Positions 9,233 to 23,400 of a stretch of DNA of 64,000 bases are shown here, in pieces (the first letter of the stretch is position 1; each line of letters begins with the position of its first letter). The translations under genes and the position numbers were made by a program. The notes beneath the pieces are model-generated. The model did no database searches. It was given only the letters and a program-made list of their open reading frames with translations, and was not told the origin of the DNA. This DNA is from Macquaria australasica. Lineage: Eukaryota > Chordata > Actinopteri > Centrarchiformes > Percichthyidae. The DNA lies in assembly GCA_005408345.1 (NCBI GenBank), contig SEMN01000487.1, forward strand, positions 1 through 64,000, read 5' to 3'.

Positions 9233-11335
9233 CTACAGACAGAGAGTCACACATTTCGACCACATGACAGTTTACAGTTACCTAATTATGACACGTTTAT
9301 CACTGTCATGATGCTTAAAAGATTATTGGTGACAAGGCTCACCTGGGGGACCTTGGCCTCCTGGCCGTCCTTGTCTGCCGATCTGTCCCGGGAGTCCAGG
9401 TGCACCTGGGGACCCGGGATTACCTGGCGTTCCGTCTTTCCCTGGGGGCCCTGGCCGGCCTGGGGATGCCACCATCTCTACTGGCATCTGCATGCGAGAC
9501 ATGTAGTAGGCCATTCTCTCTGGGGAGGGGAAACAGGCAATAACAAACAATGATTCCACAGCGGCAACAGAAAAGGTGTCCCAGAGGAGAAATGGAATAA
9601 TTCTTTGAAAGAGAGATATGCATCTGAAGAGAAAATGTTGCTCTGGTCTAGAAACTGCTGCATTATGCACCGTAAACATTCACATAACAATGTACATTTC
9701 CAGAGATTGGCACATGCCCTCACCGTCAAAGATCTTGATGACCTGCTGGCGGATGAAGTTCTTGACTTCATCATAATTGACTACAGCCTGTTTAAGAATA
9801 GAGAAACAAAGAGAAAAACAAAAGGGCAAACATTAATCAAGGTAGATAATTAAAAAATTAATTATTTACAAGAGCAGATGGAGCTACTGACCGCCTCTGG
9901 CATCACCTCCTCTCGCAACCAAGCTTGATATTTCATGATTTGGAGCTGATTAAAAGTTTAAAAAATAATCAGGCTGCAGTACTGCAAGTGTAATGAAACT
10001 GTCTCTCACATCATTTCCTGGTGACCCTGGAATTCCAGGGAGCCCTGGAGGGCCCGATGAGCCTGGGCTTCCCCTCTCGCCTCTGGGTCCGACTGGGCCA
10101 ATCATGGGCTGTGCATCCTTGGAGTGGTAACCTCCGCCACCAGGGGGCCCTGGTCTACCTCTCTCCCCTGGAGAACCCCTTTGGCCTGCAGCCCCTGGCT
10201 CACCCTGGGAGACAGACAGACAGACACACACACACACACACACACACATAAAGTTAGTAGATAAAAGACAATGTTATTCATGTTACTTGTAGCTTAGAGA
10301 GAGAATAATAATGGCTATTCATTCATCACATTATCCAATTTTTTCATCTTTGCATGAGTTTATGGAAGTTACTCATATGAAGCTAAAGCCAGAACACATT
10401 AGCTTAGCTTAGCAAAAAGACTAGAAACAGTGAAACAGTTAACCTGGCTCTGCCCATACAAAAACTTTAGTGCTTCTCCCGGCTGTTGCTTTATATTTAA
10501 CAGACGGATATGAGAGTGGTATCAATCTTCTCATCTAACTCGCAGCCACAAAGCAAATGGTTAACTATTATGTTCTTCCTTATATTGCTTTTTCTGCTTT
10601 CATCTGTTTAATTATTTTGCTCATTTTGAAGATTATAATCAACCCTATTTCAGAGAAGAAGAAGCAGGCCCTTTAAGACAGCTTTTGGCTACATCTATAT
10701 CACTTTCCACACAACAGAGCCCACCATTTGGTTTGTTTAAATACACTCAAAACACAGCGCTGCTACATTAGCGACAGTGATTTATCGAGGACAAAGCAGC
10801 CCATAATGGACGTCTAATGTTTACACGTCACCGACAGACAAGCAGCTCTTGAAATAGAAGAATAGAGGAGTCCATTCTTGTCTTTCTCCTCTGTTCTCTT
10901 CTTCTCTGCAGCTAAAACCCTGACAATGCCGTCCTGTCAGCATGACAAATAGCCTCATCTAGCATCTCCCCTCATGCTTAATAGCATTATCCCAGAGGCA
11001 GAGAATAACTTTATCACTGTATCCACCCACAGTACTGTAGGCCTGTCTCTGAGGAGAGATCCAACAGGCTCTAGCAGGCGGCCGGCTGCCAGTTTGCAGA
11101 GGGGTGAAGTGAGGTGAGGAGGAAGGAGGGTGTCGGTGGGAGGGTCGGAGGGTTAGTGAACTGATGACTGAGTTAAGTGCTGGTGCTGAGCGGGCAGAAA
11201 TGGAGAGAGCAAGTGTGTTCAGCACTATAGTGCGCTGGCCTAAGTCTCCCTGAGCTAAAAGGAACAGAAAAAGGGTGCATCTGGCTGCATTCCGATGGTC
11301 TGCGGAGGCCATGGATGATTGATGCTCGGGTTGAC

Positions 11336-11405
<70 letters not shown>

Positions 11406-14400
11406 ATATACTGTACCACCCTGAGTCGGATCTTACCTTTTGACCTGGCTGCCCGCTGTCCCCTGGTAGGCCTGCCGCTCCCTGTCAAAACAAAGAAAGA
11501 AATATCCATTGACGGAATGAAATATACACATCACCACATCGATCTCTCTCTATTACACTTTAATGGGGACAAACACCACACCCAGACATTACTCACATCT
11601 TTACCAGCAGCACCGTCACTGCCCGGGTCTCCCTGAAAGACAAAGTCAAAGCCAGAGAAAAAAGGTTAAGTGAGATATATTGGCATGGTAGCAGCTTGAA
11701 TGATGTTTAATTAAATTTGACAAATTTGGAAGCAGACACAAGTTGAAAGGTACTAACCATGGGCCCTGGGTGCCCGGGTGGTCCTGGGCTTCCACCCATC
11801 CCTGGAAGACCCCTCTCACCAGCCTGGCCCTTGTCTCCTTTTATACCCTACAGAGGGAAGATTCAGATTCTCTTCTATTGTTTGCATCTTTTTTGCAGCA
11901 GGACAGAATTTCAGTTGTGTTTTGTTTCACCCTCTTGCTCTCTCTCTCTCTCTCACACACACACCAACACACACACTTAAGGCACATTCATTTAAACTTT
12001 AAATTAAGATATAAGACACCAAATCCTTATCTATTTTCTTTATTTTTTTGTGTAGCTTCTGCAATTACTTACTGTAATCATAATTAATGTTAGTGTTATT
12101 TGTCACACTCAGTGCTCACAATCTCCAACACATATTTGGGTACTGAAACAACTCATTTCCCCCTTTGCAATGTTAAAGATTCAGATCATTTAATTTCTTG
12201 TGTATTAAAAGTATGATGGTCACATGTTTCAGAGCATTTCTCTTACCACTCCTGATGGACCAGGGGGTCCCGGTGGTCCAGTTGGACCTGTAGAACCCTA
12301 ATGGGGAAAATAAACACACACATTATTTAACTTTAACACACTAACATACTACAATATCAACAGATTATACATGTATAAGGTTAAAAGGGCTGTGAACTTA
12401 CAATGTGGCCAGGGGGTCCAGGTCGTCCCAGAGCTCCTGGGGTACCGGGATCACCCTGGAAAAGTCACAGATTGACCTTTAGAGATCTCCATGGTTACAC
12501 TGACTATGATATACACTGGGCTTGTATGCACAGATAATCCAAATCGACTTGGGGTAATGACAAAAAGCAAAAATACTCACCTCGTGTCCTGGTCTGCCTG
12601 ATGGTCCAGGTGGACCTGCAGGTCCAACATCACCCTGAAGCGATGAAAGAAGTAATGTAAAGGCAAAGATAAAACAACTTGGCCTAATGCACAAGCAAAA
12701 GACCGCAACTGTAAGTAGACAAACAGATAGACACAGTGTGAAGGTGAAGCAATGAGTTGTTGGCTAACCTTCTGTCCAGGGAAGCCAACGTGGCCAGTTT
12801 TCCCTTTGAATCCCTGACGAGAGACATCAAAGAGAATGAGATTGGTACAGTATCAAAATTCACAAAGTCGAGGCTGCCAAAGAACAGGCAGACGTGTCTT
12901 TGAAATCCTGAACACCTGCTCTTGGGTCGAACACAAACTGAGATACAGAGAGTGAGCGAGAGAAATCAAAAAGGAACAGAGGCAGCTACTCGTTTCTTCA
13001 CTGAAGGCGACTACAGTGTGTGAATATCACTATCTCTGCTGTGTCGACATACAAGACAGAAAGTTAGAAAGATCTTACAAGAAGAAGTCACAATGGGTCA
13101 CATCACCAGCAACATAACAATACATACAATATTAACAAGACTCAGTAATGACTGCACATGCTAATGTAGTGTGCCAACATGGCTGAGGTGATTCATGCTC
13201 CATGCTAATTTGACCAGGATGCTGTACAAAAGTCAAGAGATAAGATGATCACACCTGTCTTGACCTGTCTTTTTTACACATATTCATCCATCGCTGTAAA
13301 TCCATCTCTCCATTTAGATAGTTTTTCAATGAAAAAGGTTTAGTCATGCAGGCTGATTTGTATACTAGTTTGCTGTTTGTGAAACTGAAGGTGAGCTATG
13401 GCAATGCAATTCTAATGCGCTGTATAAAAAGTATGACTACCAGAATTTATCTACCAAAACAACCTACTGTATGTGAAAAATAATGAGGCCATTGCTGATG
13501 TGAATGCGTGGTGGAACACAACATTTACATTTATCTCTAAATTATTCCATGTTTTAACACGACTAAGAGTCTAGAGCCATGCTACAGTAGCTACTCTGTG
13601 AGGCTGTACTTAAACTTAAATGCTAACACTTCTTAGTTTAAAAATTTACATTATAGCATTTGCTAGTTTGCACTACACAAAGAGTACAACTGAGGGTGAT
13701 GGAAATGTCATTGGGTTTTCAGGTATTTTGGTCCTCATGGTGGCGCTACAGGAAAGTCAGGGATCGTTGGGGCATGTCTGTACAACATTTTGTGCCAGTC
13801 CATCCATTAGATGTTGAGATACTCAACTGAATAAATGAAAACTTTTGGCACTACAGGAAAAATAAAAGGAATACCAAAGTGATTATGATTCATCCTTTAG
13901 GGACCATGGATATCTGTACTAAATTTCATGGCAATCCATCCAATAGTTGTCTAGACATTTCACTAAAAAACAAAAATCTCAAACTCATGGTGGCGACAGA
14001 GAAAAGGTCAGGGGATTATTAAAGTAATCAGGATTTATCCTCTGGAGACCATGAATGTCTGTACAAAATTCTGCACCAATCCATAGATGTGATTTTTCAC
14101 TGGATAAGTGAAAATCTGCTGGTGACCCTAGAGAAAAGTCAGGGGATCACTAAAGTCAGGAGGATACATCTTCTAGGGACCATGAATGTCACAAAATTTC
14201 ACGGAAATCCATCCATCCATAGTTGTTGAGATATATCAGTCTGGACCAAAGTTATGGACCGAATGACCAACATTGCCATCCCTAAAGTCATGCTGCTAGA
14301 ATGGCTAAAAATCTTATAAAAATCCCATAATGAATTGAAACATTATTTTGTTATTTTCTGCAACATACATGCAAGAAAATAATTATATATTAGATTAATT

Positions 14401-17400
14401 TTACCAAAAGATTATCAATCCAATTAAATGGATACAAGTGATTCATAATGCATTGTTTTGAATAGCATTTAGAGTTCAGGATATACACAGTACACTTCTC
14501 ATGCCTAATTCATGCTGATTTCTGCACTGAACAGATAAAGAATCAAATCAGGTCATGTAGATGTTAGAGGTGATGCATACTGGGATTCCTCGTGGTCCTG
14601 CCGGGCCTGGAGGGCCTGTCTCTCCCTGATAATGAAAAAATAACCAGTGTCAAAGGTCAACTATTATATGCATGTGTCAAAGGTCAACTATTATATGCAT
14701 GTCTTTAACTATGCTAACTATAGCATGACTTCAGTATGTGTTTGGATATTCTGCTTGTATGTGGGCATGCCAACCATGTGATGCTAACTCACCCGCAGCC
14801 CTGATTTCCCATCTTTTCCATCCATTCCCTCAATGCCAGGGGGGCCCTTTCATTGCAAACACAGACAGCGAGTGCAGATGAGAATTCTGAACACTATGCA
14901 GTTCATAGATATGTTGGAATGGGTCAAACTTAGCTAGTATACAGCCATATAATGATATACCATCAGCCCTGGTGATCCTGGTGAGCCTGGGGCTCCAGTT
15001 GGTCCCTGAGAGCCTTGAGTGCCATCATTGCCCTTTGAAAGTAGAGATTTTCAGTACAGACAAATGATAATTCTGGATGCAAATCAAAAACAGCTAGATG
15101 TGTGATTTGTACTCACTTTTTCACCTTTGAGCCCAGGGAGCCCTTCCCTTCCAGTTTTGCCAGCAAGACCTGGTGGACCCTAAAAAATATACACAGTAAT
15201 ATACAAAGTCACTACAACTATTCCAAAGACAAGAATTTGCCATAGAGGAGGTAAAGCATTTACATACTGGTGGTCCTGGGAAACCCGGTTGTCCTTGGAA
15301 ACCCTTGAAATACAAAGAGTAACACATGAATATGTGTTTATTTGTTTCTAATAGTCACATTTGTGTTATACATACCTGGTCCCCTTTGGCACCAACAGGC
15401 CCTGCTGGTCCTGTGTCTCCTTTAATGCCCTGCAGACACAGAATGACTCAAATTATTCTCAGTTATTTAAGTTTGTAATGATAAATGAAGGCTCTAAAAA
15501 TTGCTGAGCAAAATTTATGACGAAACACTGACCGGTGAGCCAGCCTGTCCTTGGTACCCTGGGTTACCAGGAGGACCCTGCAGAAGGACAGGGAATGTTA
15601 GCCAGTGATATAAACACTAGCTGCATGATGCATTGTGTATTACATAACAGAGATGGTGTAATGTCTTACCGATTCTCCTTTCTGACCACTGCTTCCTGGG
15701 CTCCCACGTTCGCCCTTCAGCCCCTGACAAATACATACGGACAGTTAATCAATGTCAGTTCACATATCAATGTATCCACCTATCCATCCATTAAAGCTGT
15801 GAGATTGTTGTCAGTCCCATAGTTCCTTTATAACGAGGCGGTGAGAGTAACCTACAGGCAGTCCAGGTGGTCCCATGGTTCCTGGATACCCTGATGTCCC
15901 CGGAGGGCCCTGAGTTAAAGATCATAAAATCAATCAAATGGTTATTTTTCTACATGTTATAATTCCATGGAATTTGATTGGCAGATACTTACCTGCTCGC
16001 CCTTCATTCCTGGGAGGCCAGGTAACCCTCGCTCACCCTGCTGACCCTGAGGATGACGGGAGTGAGGAATGATTAGAAAACGAAGGAGAGGATGTGATAT
16101 GTATGTTAGAAGGAGAGCCCCCCCCCACCTCCTCTCTTCTTTATCCCTTCCTCCCTTATTGTGTTGTGGATTCAGGTGCATATTTGACCAAAGCTGCAGA
16201 TGTCATTAAGTTTCCTTTATGACCCTGCTCAAACAAAAAACAAGACTGAAAATGAGATGTATGATGTTTTGAAAACCTATATCTCACAGTCTATTAATTG
16301 AATGTCGAATGCTATTTTCACTTAAATATTAACATGCATGTGTGAGTGTGATCTGTTGCCTAGCAGCAGCTGCTGCAAGCGGAAGACAGATGAGTGCTGA
16401 AAGAAAAGAAAGCGATGGGTTTTTTTTAATGAGTGAATTGAAGAATGTTAATGGAAGCTGGGCACTTACAAGTGGAGATAACACATTATTTTAAAATGGT
16501 GGCAACTGAGAGTGACAATTAGCTGTTTATGAATGTGAATTGTCTCTTTAGAATAAATAAATAAAACAGAACTTCCAAAAAATGGTAAGAATATCATTGT
16601 GAAAGATCTAACAGTATAATTGGTTATTAGAGTGATTATTGAGGGTTGTAATTCAGAGAAAGTAATTACTACTTGATCATACTGAGGAGAAACTAATTAG
16701 TAGCTGATCATTGTGAGCAACTTCCTCATCACTGAATATGAGTAATATATTCAGCAGCAGGGTCACAGGTTCTCTCCCTCACAAACAGTCCAAACAGACA
16801 CGCGGCTGCACACAGCAGAAGCTAACACCTGCTATAAAGTGTTACTATGCCTCAAATGGATTCCATGCAGCGCTCACACAGCTCATTCATTTAGCATCTC
16901 GATTCCCCGAAAACAATAAATCTGTATAAGGAGTGGGGGGGGGGGTCTGTCTGCACAGTAGTCCCAACTCTCCATCACTTAGACGGGGGAATAATTGAAC
17001 AACTGGAGAAAGAGACAACCAAACCGTTTCCTCATCTGAAACAACTTTCATTAAAGGGCCACGGAGAGACGCAGGGAGGATGCAGAGATGGCAAAGAATC
17101 AAGGGATGTTTGATTTAAAATGTGAGATGATGTTTGAAAAAGCCAAAAAGACAGAAGAGTAGAGGTACTTGTACTTTAACTATTTCTATTTAATGCTATT
17201 TTATACTTCTACTTCATTACATTTCTGGGGAAAATGTTGTACTTTTTACCCCACTACATTTATTTAACAGCTATTGTTACTAGTTCCTTTTCAGATTTTT
17301 ACATTTAAAAAAATCAATGTATTGTTAAATACTAAATCAGTGGTTTCCAACTTTTGTAGGAGTTGTTGGCATTTACCATAGAGTGATTTCTCCTCAAAAC

Positions 17401-20400
17401 CTCTCAGATGCTTTCATTTAAATAACAGTTTGAAGCCCCAAAAGGTAAAATTATCCAATATTTCACAGGAAAGCTAAGATTAGAGAAAACTGAATACAAA
17501 TTTGTGTAGCAGAACATTGTTTTATCTTCTTTTCTGCCCAGTCTCACAACCCCCAGGATTTATCTTTGTGCCCCTTGTAGGTTTGGACTCACTGCACTAA
17601 ACTGCTATAACAGTAAAATATAGCATACGCATTGATGCATCAGTATTAACAATTCAATAATGTCATATATAATAATGTATCAGTTTTTTTGCACAACCAA
17701 TGCTTTCACTTTTATACTTTAAGTTCACTTAACTAATCATACTTCTGTACTTTTACTTAAGTAGGATTTTGAATTAAAGATGTTTACGTAATTAAGTATT
17801 TTTACATTGTTGTATTGGTACATTTACTTAATTAAAAGGATCTGAGTACTTCTTCCACCACTGATTAAAAGAGAGTTAAATGAAAATGAAGTCAGAAGTG
17901 TGAATAAAACTTACAGATAAACCAGATGGGCCCTGAGGACCTGGGAAACCCGGAGGTCCCTGTGGACAGAAAAGAGTCAAAGGAAGACTTTAAAACAGCT
18001 GAGACCACGTTAACTTAGAGATGGAAATAAAATCAATTTACACCTCTGGTTAAAGCAAGTTTGAACACGTTCCTGACAATTAAGTGAATACTCCAAGCAC
18101 TGCAAGAGAGCTAATGTGTGTTTCTGTAAATCAGTATTGAAGAGGTTAGTGTGTTGGACCACATTGTACAACATTTTCACTGAGACCAGTAGGGGGCTCT
18201 GTGAAATCATGGAAACACGAGCTCCTCTCAAGTCACTTCAAATCTAAAGCTATGAGACAAAAACCTAACAGTGCTGTCCTAAAATGAAAAAAAAAAAACA
18301 ATGAAATGAAAAAAGAAATCACAGAAGTACTGACAAACTAATGTAAGGCAGTGATTAGAATGCACTTTATAGTTTTCAAACATCTTTGCACTTTTGTGAG
18401 TGGTAAGTTGGGAAAGAAACGTTATCCAATACCTTAATAATCTGCATATGGGTACTGTAGGCACATATACACAGTAGATGAGGATTTCAAAATAAGACTC
18501 CACCTTTACAGCTTTCTAGTCATGCCATTAACAGTAAAATATGTGTCTTTAATCAAAAAGATGTGTCTTAATAGGAGTAAAGTCGAGCTGTCTGGAATGG
18601 TTCAACAAGAGGAAGATATGGTGCTGAATCCTGAGGTTTGACAAAGCCTCACCATGCTTCCTGGCATTCCAGCTTGGCCTCTGTCTCCTGGTGTGCCCTG
18701 TAGTAAAGATAAAAGAAAGAAAGGTGATCCTAAACTCTGTAAAGTAACTTGGATATGCATACTTGGACAAACATAAACTCTCATATCAGATGAACAGTAT
18801 GTAAGTGAGAAAACATTCACAGACTCACTTGCTCTCCTTGTATTCCTGGCGGTCCAGGCATTCCAGGAACTCCAGGTGTTCCTGTGCAGGATCGGCCATC
18901 CTGTGAGGCAAAAAAGTTAAATGCGTGTACGTCTCTGTGAATGTATGTATGCGTTTGTGTGCATGCCCTTAGAATATGACAAAGATCTCAACTGACCACT
19001 GCTTGTGTCGCCTGCTCTCTCTGCAGTCTGTCCAAACACTGGAAGCAGACAAGAGAGTCAGCATCAGAGTAATGCCATGCTGCTGCCGCTGTATCATGAC
19101 AGACTGATAGCTTCTCACATCAAGCCATGCAAACTTGAATACAATGCAAAATGAGGGATTACCATTTTGCATTCATCAAAGCACAACGACGAACACAGTG
19201 ACTGTACTATAAGTGACTTTTCATATGATTCTGGATATGGAGAATCATGCAGTGGAGCTGAAAATGTTTTCGATAAGAAACTCCCGGCCCCTCCAAGTCT
19301 CACCCTGTCACAGGGGGTTACGCCAGGCTTGCCCTCATCTCCTTTTTCTCCCTTGGCACCAGACATGCCTGGCACTCCTGGCGACCCTTGGGAACAGCCC
19401 TCACCACAGTCCTCCTGTGTTAAAGAACACACACACAGACACACACACACACACACACACACATAGAAACATGCACATATATATATAAATACACACACAC
19501 ACACACACACACACATACACACACATTGATCAACAGTTTTCCTTCCAAAAACTGGAAAAGCAAAAAGAAAGCAAAGTCACTGAGTGCAATAAAACCCCAA
19601 TTCCCAAAATGCATTTTTACTCATGAACTTACATCACCATCTCCTCTAGTATCATCTCGAGGCAGCTGGTGTGGTCCAGTGGGGTTCTACGGGGGGGGCA
19701 GGGAAACGGAAATTAATTTGATATTATTTTAAGACAATAACTAAGGGAAACTTTAATTATCAAAATCAGCTCTTTTCCCAATGTTCTTCTCCAAGTAGAG
19801 TTCAAGGACAGAGTTGCAATGAAGTTCGACGACTTCATGATTGCACAATGACATCACACCCTAATAATATCAAATATAAGATCAGACTAAAGTAAGGGCC
19901 TAGGCTTCTTCACAGTTCTATGTATTGTATTATATAACAGTCTGTCACTGACACTGAGATGGATTTTGAGTGCCGTACATGTTTATGACTCGAAGACACT
20001 ACCTTGGTACCAGTTCAGGGCTACATACTAACTCTAACCAGGACAGGTTTGTGCATTCATATGGAAGAACTGGCAAAATTAAGTAGTTAATGCATAAAAG
20101 ATGTGCTCAGTTTTAATTAAATGTTGATGGACACTATTGTCCCTCCATGCAGACACACTGATGATGAAATGGAGGACCTACTCACAGCTGGAAAAACTGA
20201 AAATTAATTTGAGACATCTCAGACAACAAAAGAAAGAGGTGTTAAATCTGTCTTTTGGTCTATTTCTGAATTTGAGGTGGTAGTTTTCCAAAGTTGGCAG
20301 TTTGACTGACGCCAATCAAGTTTGTCATCGTCAGTATATAGTCAGGCAGTGACACACCTAAATGGAAAGCAGCATAACCAAAGTTAGACCAGTTACACCT

Positions 20401-23400
20401 TTGTTTGACAGGTTAACATTTTGCAGGTCTGCTCTGAATTAAGATACAAACACTCCACTTTCCAATACCAACTCCTTGTCTACTTTGCTAATTAAACATT
20501 ATCACGTTTACTTATTTCATCTTTTTCTTAACTTTGTTGTTTACTGAATTAAATCTGCTATTTTTGTCCTTTTATACAATGGCATACAATATTTGTATAG
20601 CAATTTGCTGAATCTGTCAAAGAGTTATTAAAATCACACACTTGATGGAGTACACTGATGGAGTAAACAAAACATGTTTGTTTCAGACCATCTTATTTGG
20701 TATAATGTCATAACAAAATAAATTACTGAGGTTGCAGAACTGAGGACATTTCATCCCTCATCCAAGAAGCCTGTTCAGTTTCGAACTGAATTTTTGTTCA
20801 CACTACTGTACTGTACTAGTCTCAATCATAAGATTTCTTTTTCCTTACTCTACAATTACAAAGCATTTAATGGTGCATTACATAAACCCTGGTCTGTATT
20901 TGTCATAATAATCCTACTAAAATCCAATTTTATAATGTATTTTCTGTCAAAAATACAACTTTATTTACACATTAAAATACAGCGGCCTATATTTATTACA
21001 CACTATTCACTACTTTTCACTAATGGCATACAATTTTATGAACCCAAAAAAGCCAATATGCCTAAAGTAGCCTACATGAACCCTAGAAAGTCATCAGTGT
21101 GGACCATACATGCTGATATTTAATTCTCATGAAGAGTGTGACAAATATGAATTGTTTAAACAAAACAAGAGCAGATAAACATGACAAAACACCAAGACAA
21201 CCAAACCTTAGTACCCATTCTAATAACTGAACAGAACAGCACAACACATGGCTGGCTTTGCCCACACATATGGGATATGTGCAAGTACACATAAAAAAAA
21301 AAACTATAAAAAAACAACAACAACAAACAGAGACAAATGCCACAATGGAGTTGCGCTGTCTTATTTATAGTAAGTTCTGAAATAAAACCGACTCACTTCA
21401 CGAGCCCAATCACATATACTGTGATAGGGGGTCTGCTCCCTATCAAAGCAGTGGGACCCTTTCCACTGAGAGAGTCTGTCAATAGCACCTGGCTTGGTTT
21501 CAAAGTCATTATAAACCCATTTGACATTGTTCAAATTGGAGCCATTAGCTGGAAAGGCTATTTTATGCTGCACACTATTGGCTGTTTTACGGGCTAGAAC
21601 AAGTCCTCGCTCAAAGGAAGGTTCATGTGTCACTGTGAAATGTTCACTTCTGCCACACTCTAAAGGGATCTGCACATTGCTAACTTTGCGATTTTGAGTT
21701 TTTGAGGGCCCTGAGAGCTATGCTGTCATTTTGAGTGACATGCTACCTGCAGAACCATGAAAGATAGGAGCAGGCATTGATTGGTTTATCTACCAACATT
21801 AAGACCAAACTAAGTCTGGACATGTGTGCAAGTGAGTGTATGGGGGGGTAGAGGGTGCCAACTTTTCCACTGTAGTCAAACTTCTTATAGTCGATATGAG
21901 TATTTAGCAATTCTGCAATAGGTCAGAGCTTACACTATGACTAGGTCAAATTTCAGTGCATCTGTTCCTTTCACCCATGATCCATGAATGCATTTAAATA
22001 CACACATCATGGCTGTATGTGTAACAGTCATTTTAACAATTGAGTTGTTGCTTAATATGCAATCAATCAACACCTTTGTGCAGAGTTTATAAGACCAGTC
22101 TCAAATCTTTTCCAAAGTTGTCTACTGATTTTCCAGGACCTCCCTTTCCTCCATTAAACTACTACTTTAATTCCTGAGTTGAAGGTGAAGTTCCCCTTGA
22201 GTGCTGGCTGGAGATCAGCATTGATGTTCCCTTAATGAAATTAAGCCTTCAGCAGACTTGAAAGAAACAACACTGACACCATATAAAAAAAAAGAATCCA
22301 CAGATAACTTCACAACACTGCACCTCATTTCTCCACTTTGATGTTGTCCTTGCACTTACTGTAAGTAAACTTTGTCTACAAGAACACATAAGACCTTCTG
22401 AGGTTTCAAACAGACCTGAGTCCAGATGCACAACAGGCTACAACTACGAACATGTATATGTAGTGATTGCAAAATTCCTGCATATGTTTCAAGTTATACA
22501 TCTCAGTCACCATAAAATATGCAGGAATATGCACGAGCCTTATGTCCATAGTAATCCATAAATAGATATCAACATACCCCTTTTTTAATATTGTGTGACA
22601 TAAACCAAACTTGCTCTGTCCCTGGCCTGGCATCAGCAGCATCCTTTAACAGTGCAGCAACAGCACTATGATATAATGGGGGTAAAGCTTGTATGTAAAC
22701 CCCTTTAATCATGATAGAATATAATCACGATTTTTAGACAGAGAAGGTGTTCATAACACAACTCGGTAACTGATACTAAATGAAACTGTTTAGATTCATG
22801 GAGTCAAATTTGTGCCAAATATTGTCACAAATCAGACCCCTGTATTATTTAACTTGTGCCCTTAAATGAATAATTTGAGACCTTGAAAAACTACGTTCTG
22901 AAATCAAACAAAGCACACAAGTACGGGACCTTCTTTTTTCTAAATACCAGTTCCTGACACATGCATTCGTTTTGTGCTTTTGCATCAATAATACATAAGG
23001 CCCCAGATCTCGAATCAGTAGATAAGAGCCGCCTCTCCTCCTTTTCTCTCTAATTTTACTTACGATGTATGCAGGCAAACCCGGGTTCCCCGGTATCCCG
23101 TCGCTTCCAGGGATACCCTGAAAAAAGGAACTGAGGTTGAACTGGTTTGTTGCCAACCGAGGGCTAGCCCCTCCCATCTCCACCAGTGGGTCAAGGCAGA
23201 GTCAAAGGGTCAAAATGATCAAACCTGTTCCCTCATCTGCCATGAAACTTTTATAAAATCTCAAAATCTGTTTGAATTTAGGAATCTGAAGAAAGTTACC
23301 ATCACCGCTTCTGATGTCTGTCTTACACCTTTGACTGTTGCAACACAGATCACAGTAACACTTTATTTGAAGGTCTGCTTGAATTATAAAATTCATCAAT

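Noticed and set aside
11173..11636. ORFs with long Cys-Val or His-Thr runs
   Set aside because: They are translations of the CA microsatellite, not genes. The same applies at 19,115-19,614, 36,404-36,697 and 36,874-37,127.
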